Assembly: GCF_014257025.1 (NCBI RefSeq)
Contig: NZ_JACMSF010000048.1
Coordinates: 1 to 64,000, forward strand
Source: Streptomyces cupreus
GTDB lineage: Bacteria; Actinomycetota; Actinomycetes; Streptomycetales; Streptomycetaceae
Length of the DNA stretch: 64,000 nucleotides
Direction: 5' to 3'
The notes under the pieces were generated by a model that worked only from the letters and a program-made list of their open reading frames with translations, made no database searches and was not told where the DNA came from. The translations under genes were made by a program, and so were the position numbers. This document shows, one piece after another, positions 11,401 to 18,681 of this stretch. The number at the start of each line of letters is the position of its first letter. Position 1 is the first letter of the stretch.

Positions 11401-11629
11401 GCGGGTCGCGGCTGTCGTCGCCAGGACGCTCGGGCGTGACCGCGTCAGCGTCACGGAGAATCTCTTCGGCCTTGGGGCCGACTCCGTGCAGCTCATCGCC
11501 ATCCGGCAGCGGCTGTCCGACGAGTTCGGCCGCGAGCTGCCCCTGGCCCGGATGTTCGAGAACGCCTCGATCCGCACGGTGGCCGCCGCTCTTGTGGCCA
11601 CGCCGGGGGCTGGCGTGGGCGGAGGCTGA
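5498..11629 (+). CDS. Hybrid NRPS: FAAL-ACP-Cy-A(Ox)-PCP, predicted thiazole former
   Basis: 2043 residues from GTG 5498 (AGGAG upstream; a more upstream ATG at 5402 has no ribosome site). In order: acyl-AMP ligase of the FAAL type (1-595, YTSGATGGPKG); ACP (about 620-705, phosphopantetheine Ser668 in GLES); heterocyclization domain (about 728-1155, D862-L-L-I-A-D867 in place of HHxxxDG); adenylation domain (about 1188-1650) with pocket D-L-F-N-x-S-L-I-W, the cysteine code; a nitroreductase-like thiazoline oxidase (about 1670-1880) inserted before the A10 motif LTDQGKVD; and a PCP (Ser1996). There is no thioesterase. Predicted reaction: an acyl or aryl acid is activated, condensed with cysteine, cyclised and oxidised to a thiazole left on the PCP. 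TTA codons occur at 7571 and 11081. Confidence 0.92.
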   Translation: MTDVPAAVPSGTVVDMLRANAVRDPDAVAFSHLTFPVGGPEHGQRVSLSRAELDTRCSALADALAAHELARHRVLVLAPPGLDFIVGLFGTLYAGAVAVTCPPPVSDESDPRTERAVRIASDAQVSAVVTTREVQDRLGELRRRFGDVPWLAVDDVEPAAAGRPAVPAADRSDLALLQYTSGATGGPKGVMISHDNLVHQLSQAATIFQLPPGSNVVSWISPYHALGIVVHLMLSQYLGGQAVFLAPEDFVGHPLRWLRAISDTPGPVLSCAPNFAFGLCTDHISERERTGLDLSGWRTTLNTAERVQAHSMARFIEAYQPHGFRTAAMCPGFGMTEAMVLTGQRRGRPLVLDVDAAELERGRAVVLGEPDPAPDPAPDAGTGEGERRLRLVGVGQPGPYSEVIVVDPERRQRLGEHEVGEVWIRGPVVCQGYWRRAELTEETFGARLSDGEGPYLRSGDMAFLHNGELVLCGRRKEMIIVRGRNLYPQDIESAGERAHPALRGAPAAAFSVNSEAGEELVLVQSVPDADALPLPLPELARRIRSAVTGAHEVEVHHLVLVPTAQIPKTISGKIQRGECRRRYLADELETLLEPIHGGPPPASAPVPPVNGRSTGGSATLPGLLAALEPSLRAGVISAELRRRLGALLDVPTDDVPTDVPLVALGLESIRAMELRALLERDVQVELPLATFLRSSVGGLTELMVHGLDGRHASAAAETSEPFHADPEHRLEPFRLTGLQQAYLVGRRVGDERGDVATHLYLEIEAGDLDLRRLETALTVLVSRHDMLRAVVAEDGTQRVLPESDATPVPFSVIDCSAGSGTRTAAVREELSHEIRPIGQWPMWEVRALILPGGRIRLHISIDLLIADVASIRLFFDDWRRLYAGERLPPLRTAFRDYVNAYAVDPEEPEYAAARDYWLRRVPELPEGPQLPWRRGATAPARWSRRAHRLPARSWSRIRQLALRHEVTPTSVLLAAFATVLGRWSTTDRFLLNLPLFSRNRVHPDVDALIGDFTSVVLLEVDLRDRPGIAELADRLHRQLWRDLEHSAFDGVAVQRELAKARPATGVPHCPVVFASARDQGWDQHGQDAGTLGQNWLGRTTFSISQTPQVLLDHQVYENAGALEFNWDSPHDALLPGVRDEMFDAYCRLLDGLVDAGAWSGGVDACGAGLDEFVARAGATDGAVPSASLADGVMGWAAREPDRVAVVTADGGVLRYGELGWWASGVAETLLGSDTDPGALIAVGMPKSAEQVVAALGVHLAGRAYLPVDVDLPPRRRAELLAAAGCSVVLVRAGDDHRQWPDTVRLVAVEDCRDRARRLAESPAKATDVAYVLFTSGSTGAPKGVAVSHQAALNTCTDVCGRFGIGADDAVLGLSSLSFDLSVFDVFGVLGAGGRLVLPRPGAQRDPEHWLELVAEHGVTVWNSVPAVAEMVVSHLGADGRQGAALSGIRVALWSGDWIPVGLPDRWRAWSPGCRLISLGGATEAAIWSISYEIGEVDPEWDSIPYGRPLTNQRFHVLDDRLAYCPIWVAGELYIGGLGLAEGYWGDPVRTAERFITHPVSGERLYRTGDLGRWRPDGTIEFLGRTDGQVKIGGFRIELGEIDATLARHPAVARAVTTAAGTRHHRYLTTFVVPDRAQRPALAQEVGDDGAEYQSLLGAVITDAAHRAAVTVAQRGRRADLTSPAVGLPDFLDPERADRRWNRRRSHRRFAATEVPLAELARLLNCLRAVGAEHRPVPKYRYGSAGSLYPVRTYVYVRPGRVGGLPGGTYYYDPLAHQLCTVRSGVELPASIHLSMNQDAFSSAAFLLLLVGPMAEVEQMYGRRAHDFCLIEAGAMSQLLAESATEGPLGLCQIGLLRDEKPLRTLFALDEDEVPLHSLLGGVGLAEADEATDAGVASPRAAGPAELVGQVRELAMNALPAHMVPNRIRVIDELPLTDQGKVDPRRLEELAGEPETDVEAVEPGSDTEARVAAVVARTLGRDRVSVTENLFGLGADSVQLIAIRQRLSDEFGRELPLARMFENASIRTVAAALVATPGAGVGGG

Positions 11630-11754
11630 GGTGCTCGTGCCGGTCGGGGTGTGATCGGTGGCGTGGCCCGGCTTTGAGGCAGCAGAGTTCGGCTTGACCG
11701 CGTACGGGTCTGCGCCTCCGGCAACGCCGCGTTCAGCCATATCGGGATCATCGC

Positions 11755-12925
11755 CAGCGGAGTCAACACGGCGAGCGGTACCGGGAGTGGGCGGGCGCCC
11801 AACTCGACCACCACGGCACCGACCTCCCGGCCGACGCCCGACGAGCCGTGACGGCGTCGGCGGACTACCGCGTGGCCGACGTCACGGACCCCGCGGACGT
11901 GGCCGCGGCCGTCGCCGGTGACGACCCCGTAGTCGTCTACCTCGCCCTTCCCCCGGCGCTCTTCCCGGCGACGGTGATCGCGCTGCACGAGGCGGGACTG
12001 CCCCGGGGCAGCCGCATCGTCCTGGAGAAGCCTTTCGGCGAGGACCTCGACGGCGCCCAGGAACTGAACCGGCTGCTCGCCGATCTCGTGCCGGAGCACG
12101 CCGTCTTCCGGGTCGACCACTTCCTAGCCATGACGACGGTTCAGAACGTCCTCGGCAGCAGGCCGGCCAACCGGGTGCTCGAACCGATCTGGAACAGCAC
12201 ACACATCGCCGAGATCGAGATCGTCTGGGACGAGACCCTCGCTCTGGAGGGAAGGGCCGGCTACTACGACCACGTAGGCGCGCTGAGGGACATGGTGCAG
12301 AACCATCTGTTGCAACTGCTGTGCCTGGTCGTCCGGCCGGGTCGGCGACCACGAAGTGCCCGCCTATACCGACGAGGTCGGGGTCGACGCGCGGCGCCGG
12401 ACCGAGACCTTCGCCGAGATCGTGCTGAAACTCGACAGCTGGCGCTGGGCGGGCACCCGATTCCGTCTGCGGAGCGGCAAGGCTCTCGGCAAGGACCGCA
12501 AGGAGGTCGCGGTGCGCTTCCGTTCCGTTCCCCACCTGCCCTTCGGACAGGACAAGGACGTCCGGCGCAACGTGCTGCGTTTTGGACTGGAGCCCGAGAA
12601 TCTGAGCATGGACCTGACCGCAACCGGCTCGCGTGCCGAGACCCTCACGCAGCTCTCGCTGACCGCCCGGATGGATGCCCCCGATCTGCCGGCCTACGGC
12701 CGTTTGCTGCTGGACGTTCTCAACGGCGACCCCGCCCTGTCCATCCGCAGCGACGAGGTCGAGGAGGCGTGGCGCGTCGTCGAGCCGGTCCTGTCTGCCC
12801 GGGAGAGGGATCTGGTGCCCCTGGAGGAGTATCCGGCCGGCTCGGACGGGCCGCCGCTACGCCACACCAGCCCTGGGCGGCGGGACGACCTGCTGCACGA
12901 GGCCGCGGTCATGCCGACCGACTGA
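11755..12925 (+). pseudogene. zwf: Decayed glucose-6-phosphate 1-dehydrogenase
   Basis: Similarity to Zwf begins in mid-protein (YREWAGAQLDHHGTD, from about 11776) and continues through VLEKPFGEDL, FRVDHFLA and DHVGALRDMVQNHLLQLL. At about 12340 the frame changes; the rest (VPAYTDEVGVDA, FRLRSGKALG, SWRWAGT) is in another frame and ends at 12925. The N-terminal part with the nucleotide-binding GATGDL motif is missing, and around 50 residues seem deleted at the frame junction. The gene normally feeds the pentose phosphate pathway. The remnant is followed by a broken gluconate kinase, so a small sugar-acid locus has decayed at the edge of the biosynthetic genes. Confidence 0.8.
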
Positions 12926-12984
12926 GGGAACCCAGAACAGCCGTGCCGCACCGGTCGACTCGTACCGGTACGGGAGGAGAGCCG

Positions 12985-13508
12985 ATGGCCCACTGTATGG
13001 AGAGCCGTCCTCCGTGTGTCGTGATCACCGGGGTGTCCGGGGCCGGGAAGTCGACGGTCGCCCGGCAGTTGGCCGAGCGCCTGGGGGTGCCCTTCGCCGA
13101 GGCGGACGACTTCCACTCACCTGACAGCGTCCGGAAGATGGCATCGGGAGTTCCGCTGGACGATCGAGACCGCAGGTCGTGGCTGGAGTCCGTCGGGCGC
13201 TGGCTGGGCGACCGCGACGCCAACGGCAGTGGAGGAGTAGCGGCCTGTTCCGCCCTGCGGCGACGCTACCGGGACACTCTGAGGTCGGCCTGCCCGCCGT
13301 GCTCTTCCTCCAACTCACGGCCGACCGCGAGGTGCTCGCGGAGCGGCTCCGCGGACGCAGCGGCCACTTCATGCCCGAGACCCTGCTCGACTCCCAGCTC
13401 GCGACGCTCGAACCTCTCGAACCGGACGAGAGAGGAGCCTTGCTGGACGCCGCACCGGCTCCCGAGGAGATCGTCCGGACGGCCATGAAGCTGCTCACGG
13501 GACTGTGA
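12985..13508 (+). pseudogene. gntK: Frameshifted gluconokinase
   Basis: ATG 12985 has an excellent ribosome site (GGGAGGAGA). The first ~98 codons give a P-loop kinase start (GVSGAGKST) and the GntK landmarks ADDFHSPDSVRKM and CSALRRRYRDTLR. At about 13280 the reading frame shifts; the other frame supplies LPAVLFLQLTADREV, GHFMPETLLDSQLATLEPLEP and a stop at 13508. All expected parts are present, so only one indel separates it from a normal gluconokinase of ~175 residues. It could be a true frameshift or a sequencing error, but the neighbouring zwf remnant is clearly decayed. Confidence 0.8.
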
Positions 13509-13541
13509 CCCGAGTCCTCGGTCCGGCATCGGCCAAGGTCG

Positions 13542-14558
13542 TCACCGGGAGGTCTCCATCGAGCCCGTACGAGCCGTGGCCGCGGTGCGGATTGTCTCGA
13601 TGATGCGGCTCTGGGCAATGCTCGTCGTCGTGTCCGTGGGGGTGCCTGTGCGGATGGCTGTGGCGAAGTGGGTGAGGGTGTTCGCGCACTGGTCGTCCGT
13701 CGGCAGGGTGCGCAGCTCCTGGTGGTTGTGGCGGTCGACGCGGATCACCGGGCGGTGGTCCGGTGGTGTGGTGAAGGCGTGGTCCACGGTGATCTGGCCG
13801 GTGCTGCCCAGGAGTTGGTAGCGGGAGACGTAGAAGTGCTCCATGCCGAAGCTGATGTGAGCGGTGACACCGTCGGGGTGGCGGAGCAGAGCGTCGCCCG
13901 CGATGTCCACGTCGTGGGTCTCGTGCGGCTTCAGGCTTGCTCCGAGCACGGTGAGGTCGTCGCCGAGGAAGAACTGCGCGGCCCGCACCGGGTAGCCCGC
14001 GCCGTCCAGCAGGGCCCCGCCGCCGAGGTCGGAGCGGAGACGGTGATCGGTGGCGGGGCGCGGTGGGATGGTGAACGCCGCCTGGAGCGTGCGGAGTTCG
14101 CCGATCGCGCCGTCGGCCACGAGCGTCCGTACGTACTGGTGCTGGGAGTGGTGGACGAACATGTAGTTCTCCATCAGCACCAGCCCGGCCGACTCGGCGA
14201 GCGCCGTGAGGGCGGCCGTCTCCTTCGGGTCGGTGGTCAGCGGCTTCTCCGCGAAGACGTGCTTCCCCGCGTCGAGCGCCGCCCGCACCCACGGCGCGCG
14301 CAGCGCGGGCGGAAGGGGGATGTACACCGCCTCGACCTCGGGATCCGTCAGGAGTTCCGGGTAGTCGGTGACCGCGCGGGCGCCGAAGCGGACGGCCACC
14401 TCCTTGGCCCTCTCGGGCGTACGGCTGGCTACCGCGGCCAGCCGCAGCCCGCTTCCGGGAGTCGCGGCCAGGGCGGGCAGCACCTTGCGGATCGCGATGT
14501 CGGCACAGCCGAGCAGCCCCAGGCCCACGGCGTCGGTTCTCGTCCCACCGGAAGACAT
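13542..14558 (-). CDS. NDP-hexose 3-ketoreductase (Gfo/Idh/MocA family)
   Basis: 338 residues; ATG 14558 follows AGGGAGA. It opens with a Rossmann fold (GLLGCADIA) and has the family's EKPL motif (HVFAEKPLTTD). This family reduces the 3-keto group of the NDP-2,6-dideoxy-3,4-diketohexose made by the 2,3-dehydratase, and the dehydratase gene lies 11 bases upstream in the same operon. The operon order is ketoreductase (ActIII type), aromatase, 2,3-dehydratase, then this gene. The product would be an NDP-4-keto-2,6-dideoxyhexose. Confidence 0.88.
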   Translation of the reverse strand: MSSGGTRTDAVGLGLLGCADIAIRKVLPALAATPGSGLRLAAVASRTPERAKEVAVRFGARAVTDYPELLTDPEVEAVYIPLPPALRAPWVRAALDAGKHVFAEKPLTTDPKETAALTALAESAGLVLMENYMFVHHSQHQYVRTLVADGAIGELRTLQAAFTIPPRPATDHRLRSDLGGGALLDGAGYPVRAAQFFLGDDLTVLGASLKPHETHDVDIAGDALLRHPDGVTAHISFGMEHFYVSRYQLLGSTGQITVDHAFTTPPDHRPVIRVDRHNHQELRTLPTDDQCANTLTHFATAIRTGTPTDTTTSIAQSRIIETIRTAATARTGSMETSR

Positions 14559-14569
14559 CCGGGATCTCC

Positions 14570-15886
14570 CTAGTCCGTGAGGCACGCGAGCAGTGAGCGT
14601 GCGACCACGTTGACGTGGTTGCCGTAGCGGACGAATCCGGTCAGTTGACGGCGCGTCATCCAGATGTAGTCCTCGGGCACGTCGTCCGGGAAGTCGTCCG
14701 CGACCTCGACGAGGAGATAGCGGTTCTCCGCGTGGTGGAAACGGCCGCCCTCCTCCGAGAGCACGGTGTCGAAGTGGATCCGGGACGGCGGCGCGGACAA
14801 CACATGGGCGAGGAACGGCGGGCGCTGTCCCTCGGGCAGATGCGCGTAGTTCTGCGGGACGCAGTTCACCGTCGGCGACATCTCGACCACGTCGGAGGTG
14901 CCCGCCTCGCTCTGGGCGTGCACGAGCAGTTGCCAGTCCGCGTCCGGGCCGGAGCGCCGGGCCAGGAACGCGACCACTCCGCGGTCCACCGGGGCGAGCA
15001 GCGGCTGCGACCAGCGGGCGACCTCCCGGCTGCTGGCCTCCACATCGACCCCGATCACGGTGAAGAAGGTGCCCCGCTCGTGCTCGATGCGCTCGGGGCC
15101 GCGGCTCCAGCCCTTCACCTGGTTCAGCGGAATGCGCCGGCGCTCCAGTACGTGGTTGCTGCGCGCCTCGGTGAACCAGCTGAGGATCTCCGCCGTCGTG
15201 TGCGGCGCCGGGCCGCCCCGGTCCGGTTCGTCGATCAGGAAGGGCAGACCGGACAGCACCGTCCTGGAGTCCATGTTGACGACGTTGTCGAGCCGCAGCA
15301 GGTCCTTCAGGAGGGTGAGGTTCACCCAGCGGAAGTTGTCGTGCTCGGGGACCTCGGCGTCCTCGGACACCTCGACGATCATGTTCCGGTTGCGTTTGGC
15401 GAGGAACCAGGACCCCTGCTCGGACTGGAGGGAGTCGAAGACCCGGCGGCCCCGCCGGGGGTCCACGAAGTACTCCAGGTACGGGACCGCGTTCCCGCGG
15501 TGCACGCGCGTGTAGTTGCTGCGCGTCGCCTGGACCGTCGGCGACAACTGGAGCGTGTTCACATTGCCCGGCTCCATCTTCGCCTGCATCAGGCAGTACG
15601 GGACGCCGCCGAACCGCTTGACCAGGATCCCCAGGATGCCGATCTCGTCCTGGATGATGATCGGCTGCGTCCAGGCGCCGACGTCCTCGCCCAGGGACGC
15701 CTCGATCCCCTCCACGGTGAAGAAGCCGCCGCTGCGGTGTCCGAGGTTCCCGGTCACGGGGTCGAAGTGCCAGCCGTCCAGCTCGTCGAGCGGCACCGGC
15801 GTCACCCGGTAGGTGTTCGCCGCCCGCCGCTCGGCGAACCACTGCTGGAACGCGACCGGGTCCTCCAGCGCCGTACTCCTGCTCAC
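14570..15886 (-). CDS. NDP-hexose 2,3-dehydratase
   Basis: 438 residues in two tandem homologous halves, as in all members of this family. One half carries LMQAKMEPGNVNTLQLSPTV and YTRVH; the other carries LLVHAQSEAGTSDVVEMSPTV and NYAHL. The enzyme removes the C2 hydroxyl of NDP-4-keto-6-deoxyglucose, committing the sugar to a 2-deoxyhexose. GTG 15886 overlaps the aromatase stop as GTGA, indicating translational coupling. With the RmlA/RmlB, epimerase and 3-ketoreductase genes it supports a 2,6-dideoxy sugar on the product. Confidence 0.92.
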   Translation of the reverse strand: MSRSTALEDPVAFQQWFAERRAANTYRVTPVPLDELDGWHFDPVTGNLGHRSGGFFTVEGIEASLGEDVGAWTQPIIIQDEIGILGILVKRFGGVPYCLMQAKMEPGNVNTLQLSPTVQATRSNYTRVHRGNAVPYLEYFVDPRRGRRVFDSLQSEQGSWFLAKRNRNMIVEVSEDAEVPEHDNFRWVNLTLLKDLLRLDNVVNMDSRTVLSGLPFLIDEPDRGGPAPHTTAEILSWFTEARSNHVLERRRIPLNQVKGWSRGPERIEHERGTFFTVIGVDVEASSREVARWSQPLLAPVDRGVVAFLARRSGPDADWQLLVHAQSEAGTSDVVEMSPTVNCVPQNYAHLPEGQRPPFLAHVLSAPPSRIHFDTVLSEEGGRFHHAENRYLLVEVADDFPDDVPEDYIWMTRRQLTGFVRYGNHVNVVARSLLACLTD

Positions 15887-16827
15887 CGCCCCGCCCTGGC
15901 TTCCGCGTACGTCTTGGCGTGCCCCAGGGTGGCCCGGCTGTTGGTGCCCAGGGCGTTGCGGAGGAACACCCGGGCCTCGGGGACGCCCGCGTCCTCGCCC
16001 AGGATTGCGTGGATGTTCTCGGTGTTGACGATCACCGTGTGCTGGGAGGTGGCGGTGGTGACGCCCCGGTCGTCCTCGACCAGTTGCCAGTACCCGGTGT
16101 GCAGGGCCATGAGCGCGGGCAGCGTGGTCTGCTTGTAGACGATGCGGTGGTGCGGGAAGCACACGCGGACGGACTCGGTCGTGTGGGACGAGCCGTCCTT
16201 GGTCAGGGTGTCCATCCGCAGCACCTGGAGGCCGGGGGTCTCCTCGCGCAGGTCCACCGAGGCGACGTGCGGCAGCCGCTCGCGCCACTGGTCGGCCTCG
16301 TTGATGAAGTCGTAGACGTCCTTGGCCGAGCCGTCGATCTCGACGCTGTCCTCGAAGGACAGCAGCAGGTCCGGCTCGCCGGTGGCCAGCTCCACATTGG
16401 TCTTCAGCGAGGCGAGTTCCAGCCGGCTGTTGCGGTCCACGGCCTGGTCGATCCACTCCAGGCCGGCGGGGTCGTCGTCGACGGCCCGGTAGTCGTGCAG
16501 CAGCCGCAGCCTGGTGCGCTCCGGCGACACCGCCTCGGCGATCCAGGTGCCGCCCATCGCGGCCACCGGCGGCGCCGACACCTCCTGGCGGAAGGTGATC
16601 CGCAGCGCCTCGGGGTCCAGGACCCGGCGGGAGGTCCAGTTCTTCGCGGTGCCGTTGGCGGTGGCCCAGATCCGGATCCGCTCCTCGTTCCCGGAGTGCT
16701 CCACACGCTCGACGAGGACGGAGGGCGGGAAGATCAGCGGCCAGTTCTCCACGTCGGCGATCAGCCGGTACACCTCCGCTGCCGGAGCCTCGACGGTGAT
16801 CTCGTGCTCGACTTCGCGTACGGTCAT
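15883..16827 (-). CDS. Didomain aromatase/cyclase (SRPBCC/START type), first copy
   Basis: 314 residues made of two START-like domains (about 1-150 and 155-314), the architecture of type II PKS aromatase/cyclases that fold and aromatise the first ring of C9-reduced chains. Landmarks are REVEHEITVEAPAAEVYRL, the helix with ENWPLIFPPSV, and the second-domain VYDFINEADQW. ATG 16827 follows AGAGGTGA. It sits directly after the ActIII-type ketoreductase in the same operon, the usual pairing. A second, clearly different didomain copy lies at 28061-29023. Confidence 0.92.
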   Translation of the reverse strand: MTVREVEHEITVEAPAAEVYRLIADVENWPLIFPPSVLVERVEHSGNEERIRIWATANGTAKNWTSRRVLDPEALRITFRQEVSAPPVAAMGGTWIAEAVSPERTRLRLLHDYRAVDDDPAGLEWIDQAVDRNSRLELASLKTNVELATGEPDLLLSFEDSVEIDGSAKDVYDFINEADQWRERLPHVASVDLREETPGLQVLRMDTLTKDGSSHTTESVRVCFPHHRIVYKQTTLPALMALHTGYWQLVEDDRGVTTATSQHTVIVNTENIHAILGEDAGVPEARVFLRNALGTNSRATLGHAKTYAEARAGR

Positions 16828-16873
16828 GATCGGTGTCACCTCTTTGACGGGGTCGGAAGATGCCGGGCGGGGA

Positions 16874-17659
16874 TCAGAAGTTGCCGAGCCCGCCACAGAC
16901 GTTGAGCGCCTGCGCGGTGATGGAGGCGGCGGCGTCGGTGACCAGATAGCCGACCAGCCCGGCGACCTCCTCGGGGGTGGAGTACCGGCCCAGCGGGATC
17001 TTGGACTGGAACTTCTGGAGGATCTGCTCCTCGGTGGTGTCGTACGCGGCGGCGTATCCCGAGCGCACCCGCTGGGCCATCGGCGTCTCCACATAGCCGG
17101 GGCAGACCGCGTTGACGGTGATCCCGGTGGGGGCCAGCTCGTTGCCGAGCGCCTTGGTGAAGCCGACCACGCCGTGCTTGGAGGCCGAGTACGGGGCGCC
17201 GAGCACCACGCCCTGCTTCCCGGCGGTCGAGGCGATGTTCACGATGCGGCCCCGGTCCTTGTGCCGCATCCCGCCCGTGTTCAGGACCTCACGGGTCATC
17301 AGGAACACGCTGTTGAGATTGGTGGCGATGACGTCCAGCCACAGCTCGTCGTCGATGTCCGCGGTGACCCCGCCACCGCTGCGGCCCGCGTTGTTGACCA
17401 GGACGTCGACGGTGCCGTACCGGTCGACGGCGGCGCGCACGAAGCGCTTGACGTCCTCGGCGGACCGCACGTCGCACGGCGCGCCGTCGACGTCGAGGCC
17501 CTCGTCGCGCAGTTCCTTGACCGTGCGCAGCACGCTGTCCTCGGTACGGGCGCAGATGAAGACCCGGTGGCCCTGCCGCGCCAGCAGACGAGTGGCGGCC
17601 AGGCCGATCCCGCTGGTCGCGCCGGTCACCACGGCGGTCCGTGACTCCTGCTCCGACAT
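16874..17659 (-). CDS. Type II PKS ketoreductase (ActIII type, C9 reduction)
   Basis: 261 residues, the same length as ActIII. It has the cofactor motif TGATSGIG, an NNAGRSGGG loop characteristic of polyketide ketoreductases, the catalytic Ser in IASTAGKQG and Tyr157 in YSASK. ATG 17659 follows AGGAGG. This enzyme reduces the C9 carbonyl of the nascent poly-beta-ketone on ACP. It is transcribed away from the minimal PKS operon, sharing a 206-bp divergent promoter region with it, and heads an operon with the aromatase and two sugar genes. Confidence 0.95.
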   Translation of the reverse strand: MSEQESRTAVVTGATSGIGLAATRLLARQGHRVFICARTEDSVLRTVKELRDEGLDVDGAPCDVRSAEDVKRFVRAAVDRYGTVDVLVNNAGRSGGGVTADIDDELWLDVIATNLNSVFLMTREVLNTGGMRHKDRGRIVNIASTAGKQGVVLGAPYSASKHGVVGFTKALGNELAPTGITVNAVCPGYVETPMAQRVRSGYAAAYDTTEEQILQKFQSKIPLGRYSTPEEVAGLVGYLVTDAAASITAQALNVCGGLGNF

Positions 17660-17719
17660 ACATCCTCCTGGCGGTGCTCCGAAAGGTCCGAACGACGCGG
17701 GGATGCTCACAGCCCGGGC

Positions 17720-17737
17720 TGGAAGGGCGCTTGAAGG
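17720..17737 (+). promoter_or_regulatory. Candidate SARP-binding direct repeat before the minimal PKS operon
   Basis: TGGAAGG-GCGC-TTGAAGG: two heptamers with an 11-bp period, the spacing used by SARP activators. It lies 129 bases before the thioesterase start that heads the TE-KSalpha-CLF-ACP operon. Similar pairs occur before several other operons in this window. Confidence 0.55.
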
Positions 17738-17865
17738 GACCTCAGGGCCCTGGACGACGGTCCGTCGCACCGGACGCCGCTGTGTCCCCGCACCACTGCC
17801 GCTCCATCTGTGGTCGAGGGGGTCTTCTCAGACTGACCGCCACCGTGACGACTCAAGAGGCGGCG

Positions 17866-18681
17866 ATGACCCGTACTGCTCGGATCACGACACGCACGGC
17901 GGCACCCGAGCGGCCCGTGGGGGCGGGCCCAAAGCTGTTCTGTTTCCCGCACGCGGGCGCCGGCACCTCCGCGTTCGGCGGCTGGCCCGCACTGCTGGGC
18001 GCCTCGGCGCGTCCGGTGCCCGTACTGCTCCCCGGACGTGACAGCAGACGCCGGGAACCCCGCGTCACCGGTGTCCGCGGGCTCTTCGCCGACCTGCTGC
18101 GGCACCACGGACCGCCGCCCGAGGAGCCGTACATCCTCTACGGGCACAGCCTGGGCGGCCTGATCGCGTACTCCGTGACCCGTGCCCTGGAGAAGGCGGG
18201 CCGCCGCGGTCCTGAGCTCGTCGTGGTGGGCGCCTGTCCGCCGCCCGACACCCGCACCGCGCTCGCGGACGCCTGCGAGCTGCCCGACGACCGGCTGCTC
18301 GACCTGCTGGAGACGTTCGGCGCGGTGGAACCGGGCACCCCGCGCGGCGGCATCTGGCAGCGCACGGCTCTGGGCGTCATCCGTGACGACCTGCGGCTCG
18401 CCCGTGAGCTGCGCCGGGCCGCCGACGGACCGCTCGCCACACCCCTGCTGACGATCGCGGGCACCGACGACCCAGTGGCCGGTCCCGAGGTGATGGACGG
18501 CTGGCGGGCGTGGGCCGACAGCATCCACGGGCGGCGCACCGTCGCCGGTGACCACTACTTCGTACGGGGCCGGGCCCTGCCGGAGTTGCTGGGCCGGCTG
18601 TGCAAGGACGTACAACGCCTCTCTCACGCGGGCGCATCCATCAACGAAGGGCAGCCGTTACTCATGAAGGGCAGCCGATGA
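17866..18681 (+). CDS. Type II thioesterase
   Basis: 271 residues, alpha/beta hydrolase. LFCFPHAGAG is the typical start, GHSLGG holds the nucleophile Ser, and GDHYF near residue 228 holds the catalytic His. These enzymes remove aberrant acyl groups from carrier proteins or release products. ATG 17866 follows AGAGG. Its stop overlaps the KSalpha start (ATGA), so it is co-translated with the minimal PKS. The C-terminal tail is slightly long and contains a TTA codon (18658). Confidence 0.88.
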   Translation: MTRTARITTRTAAPERPVGAGPKLFCFPHAGAGTSAFGGWPALLGASARPVPVLLPGRDSRRREPRVTGVRGLFADLLRHHGPPPEEPYILYGHSLGGLIAYSVTRALEKAGRRGPELVVVGACPPPDTRTALADACELPDDRLLDLLETFGAVEPGTPRGGIWQRTALGVIRDDLRLARELRRAADGPLATPLLTIAGTDDPVAGPEVMDGWRAWADSIHGRRTVAGDHYFVRGRALPELLGRLCKDVQRLSHAGASINEGQPLLMKGSR

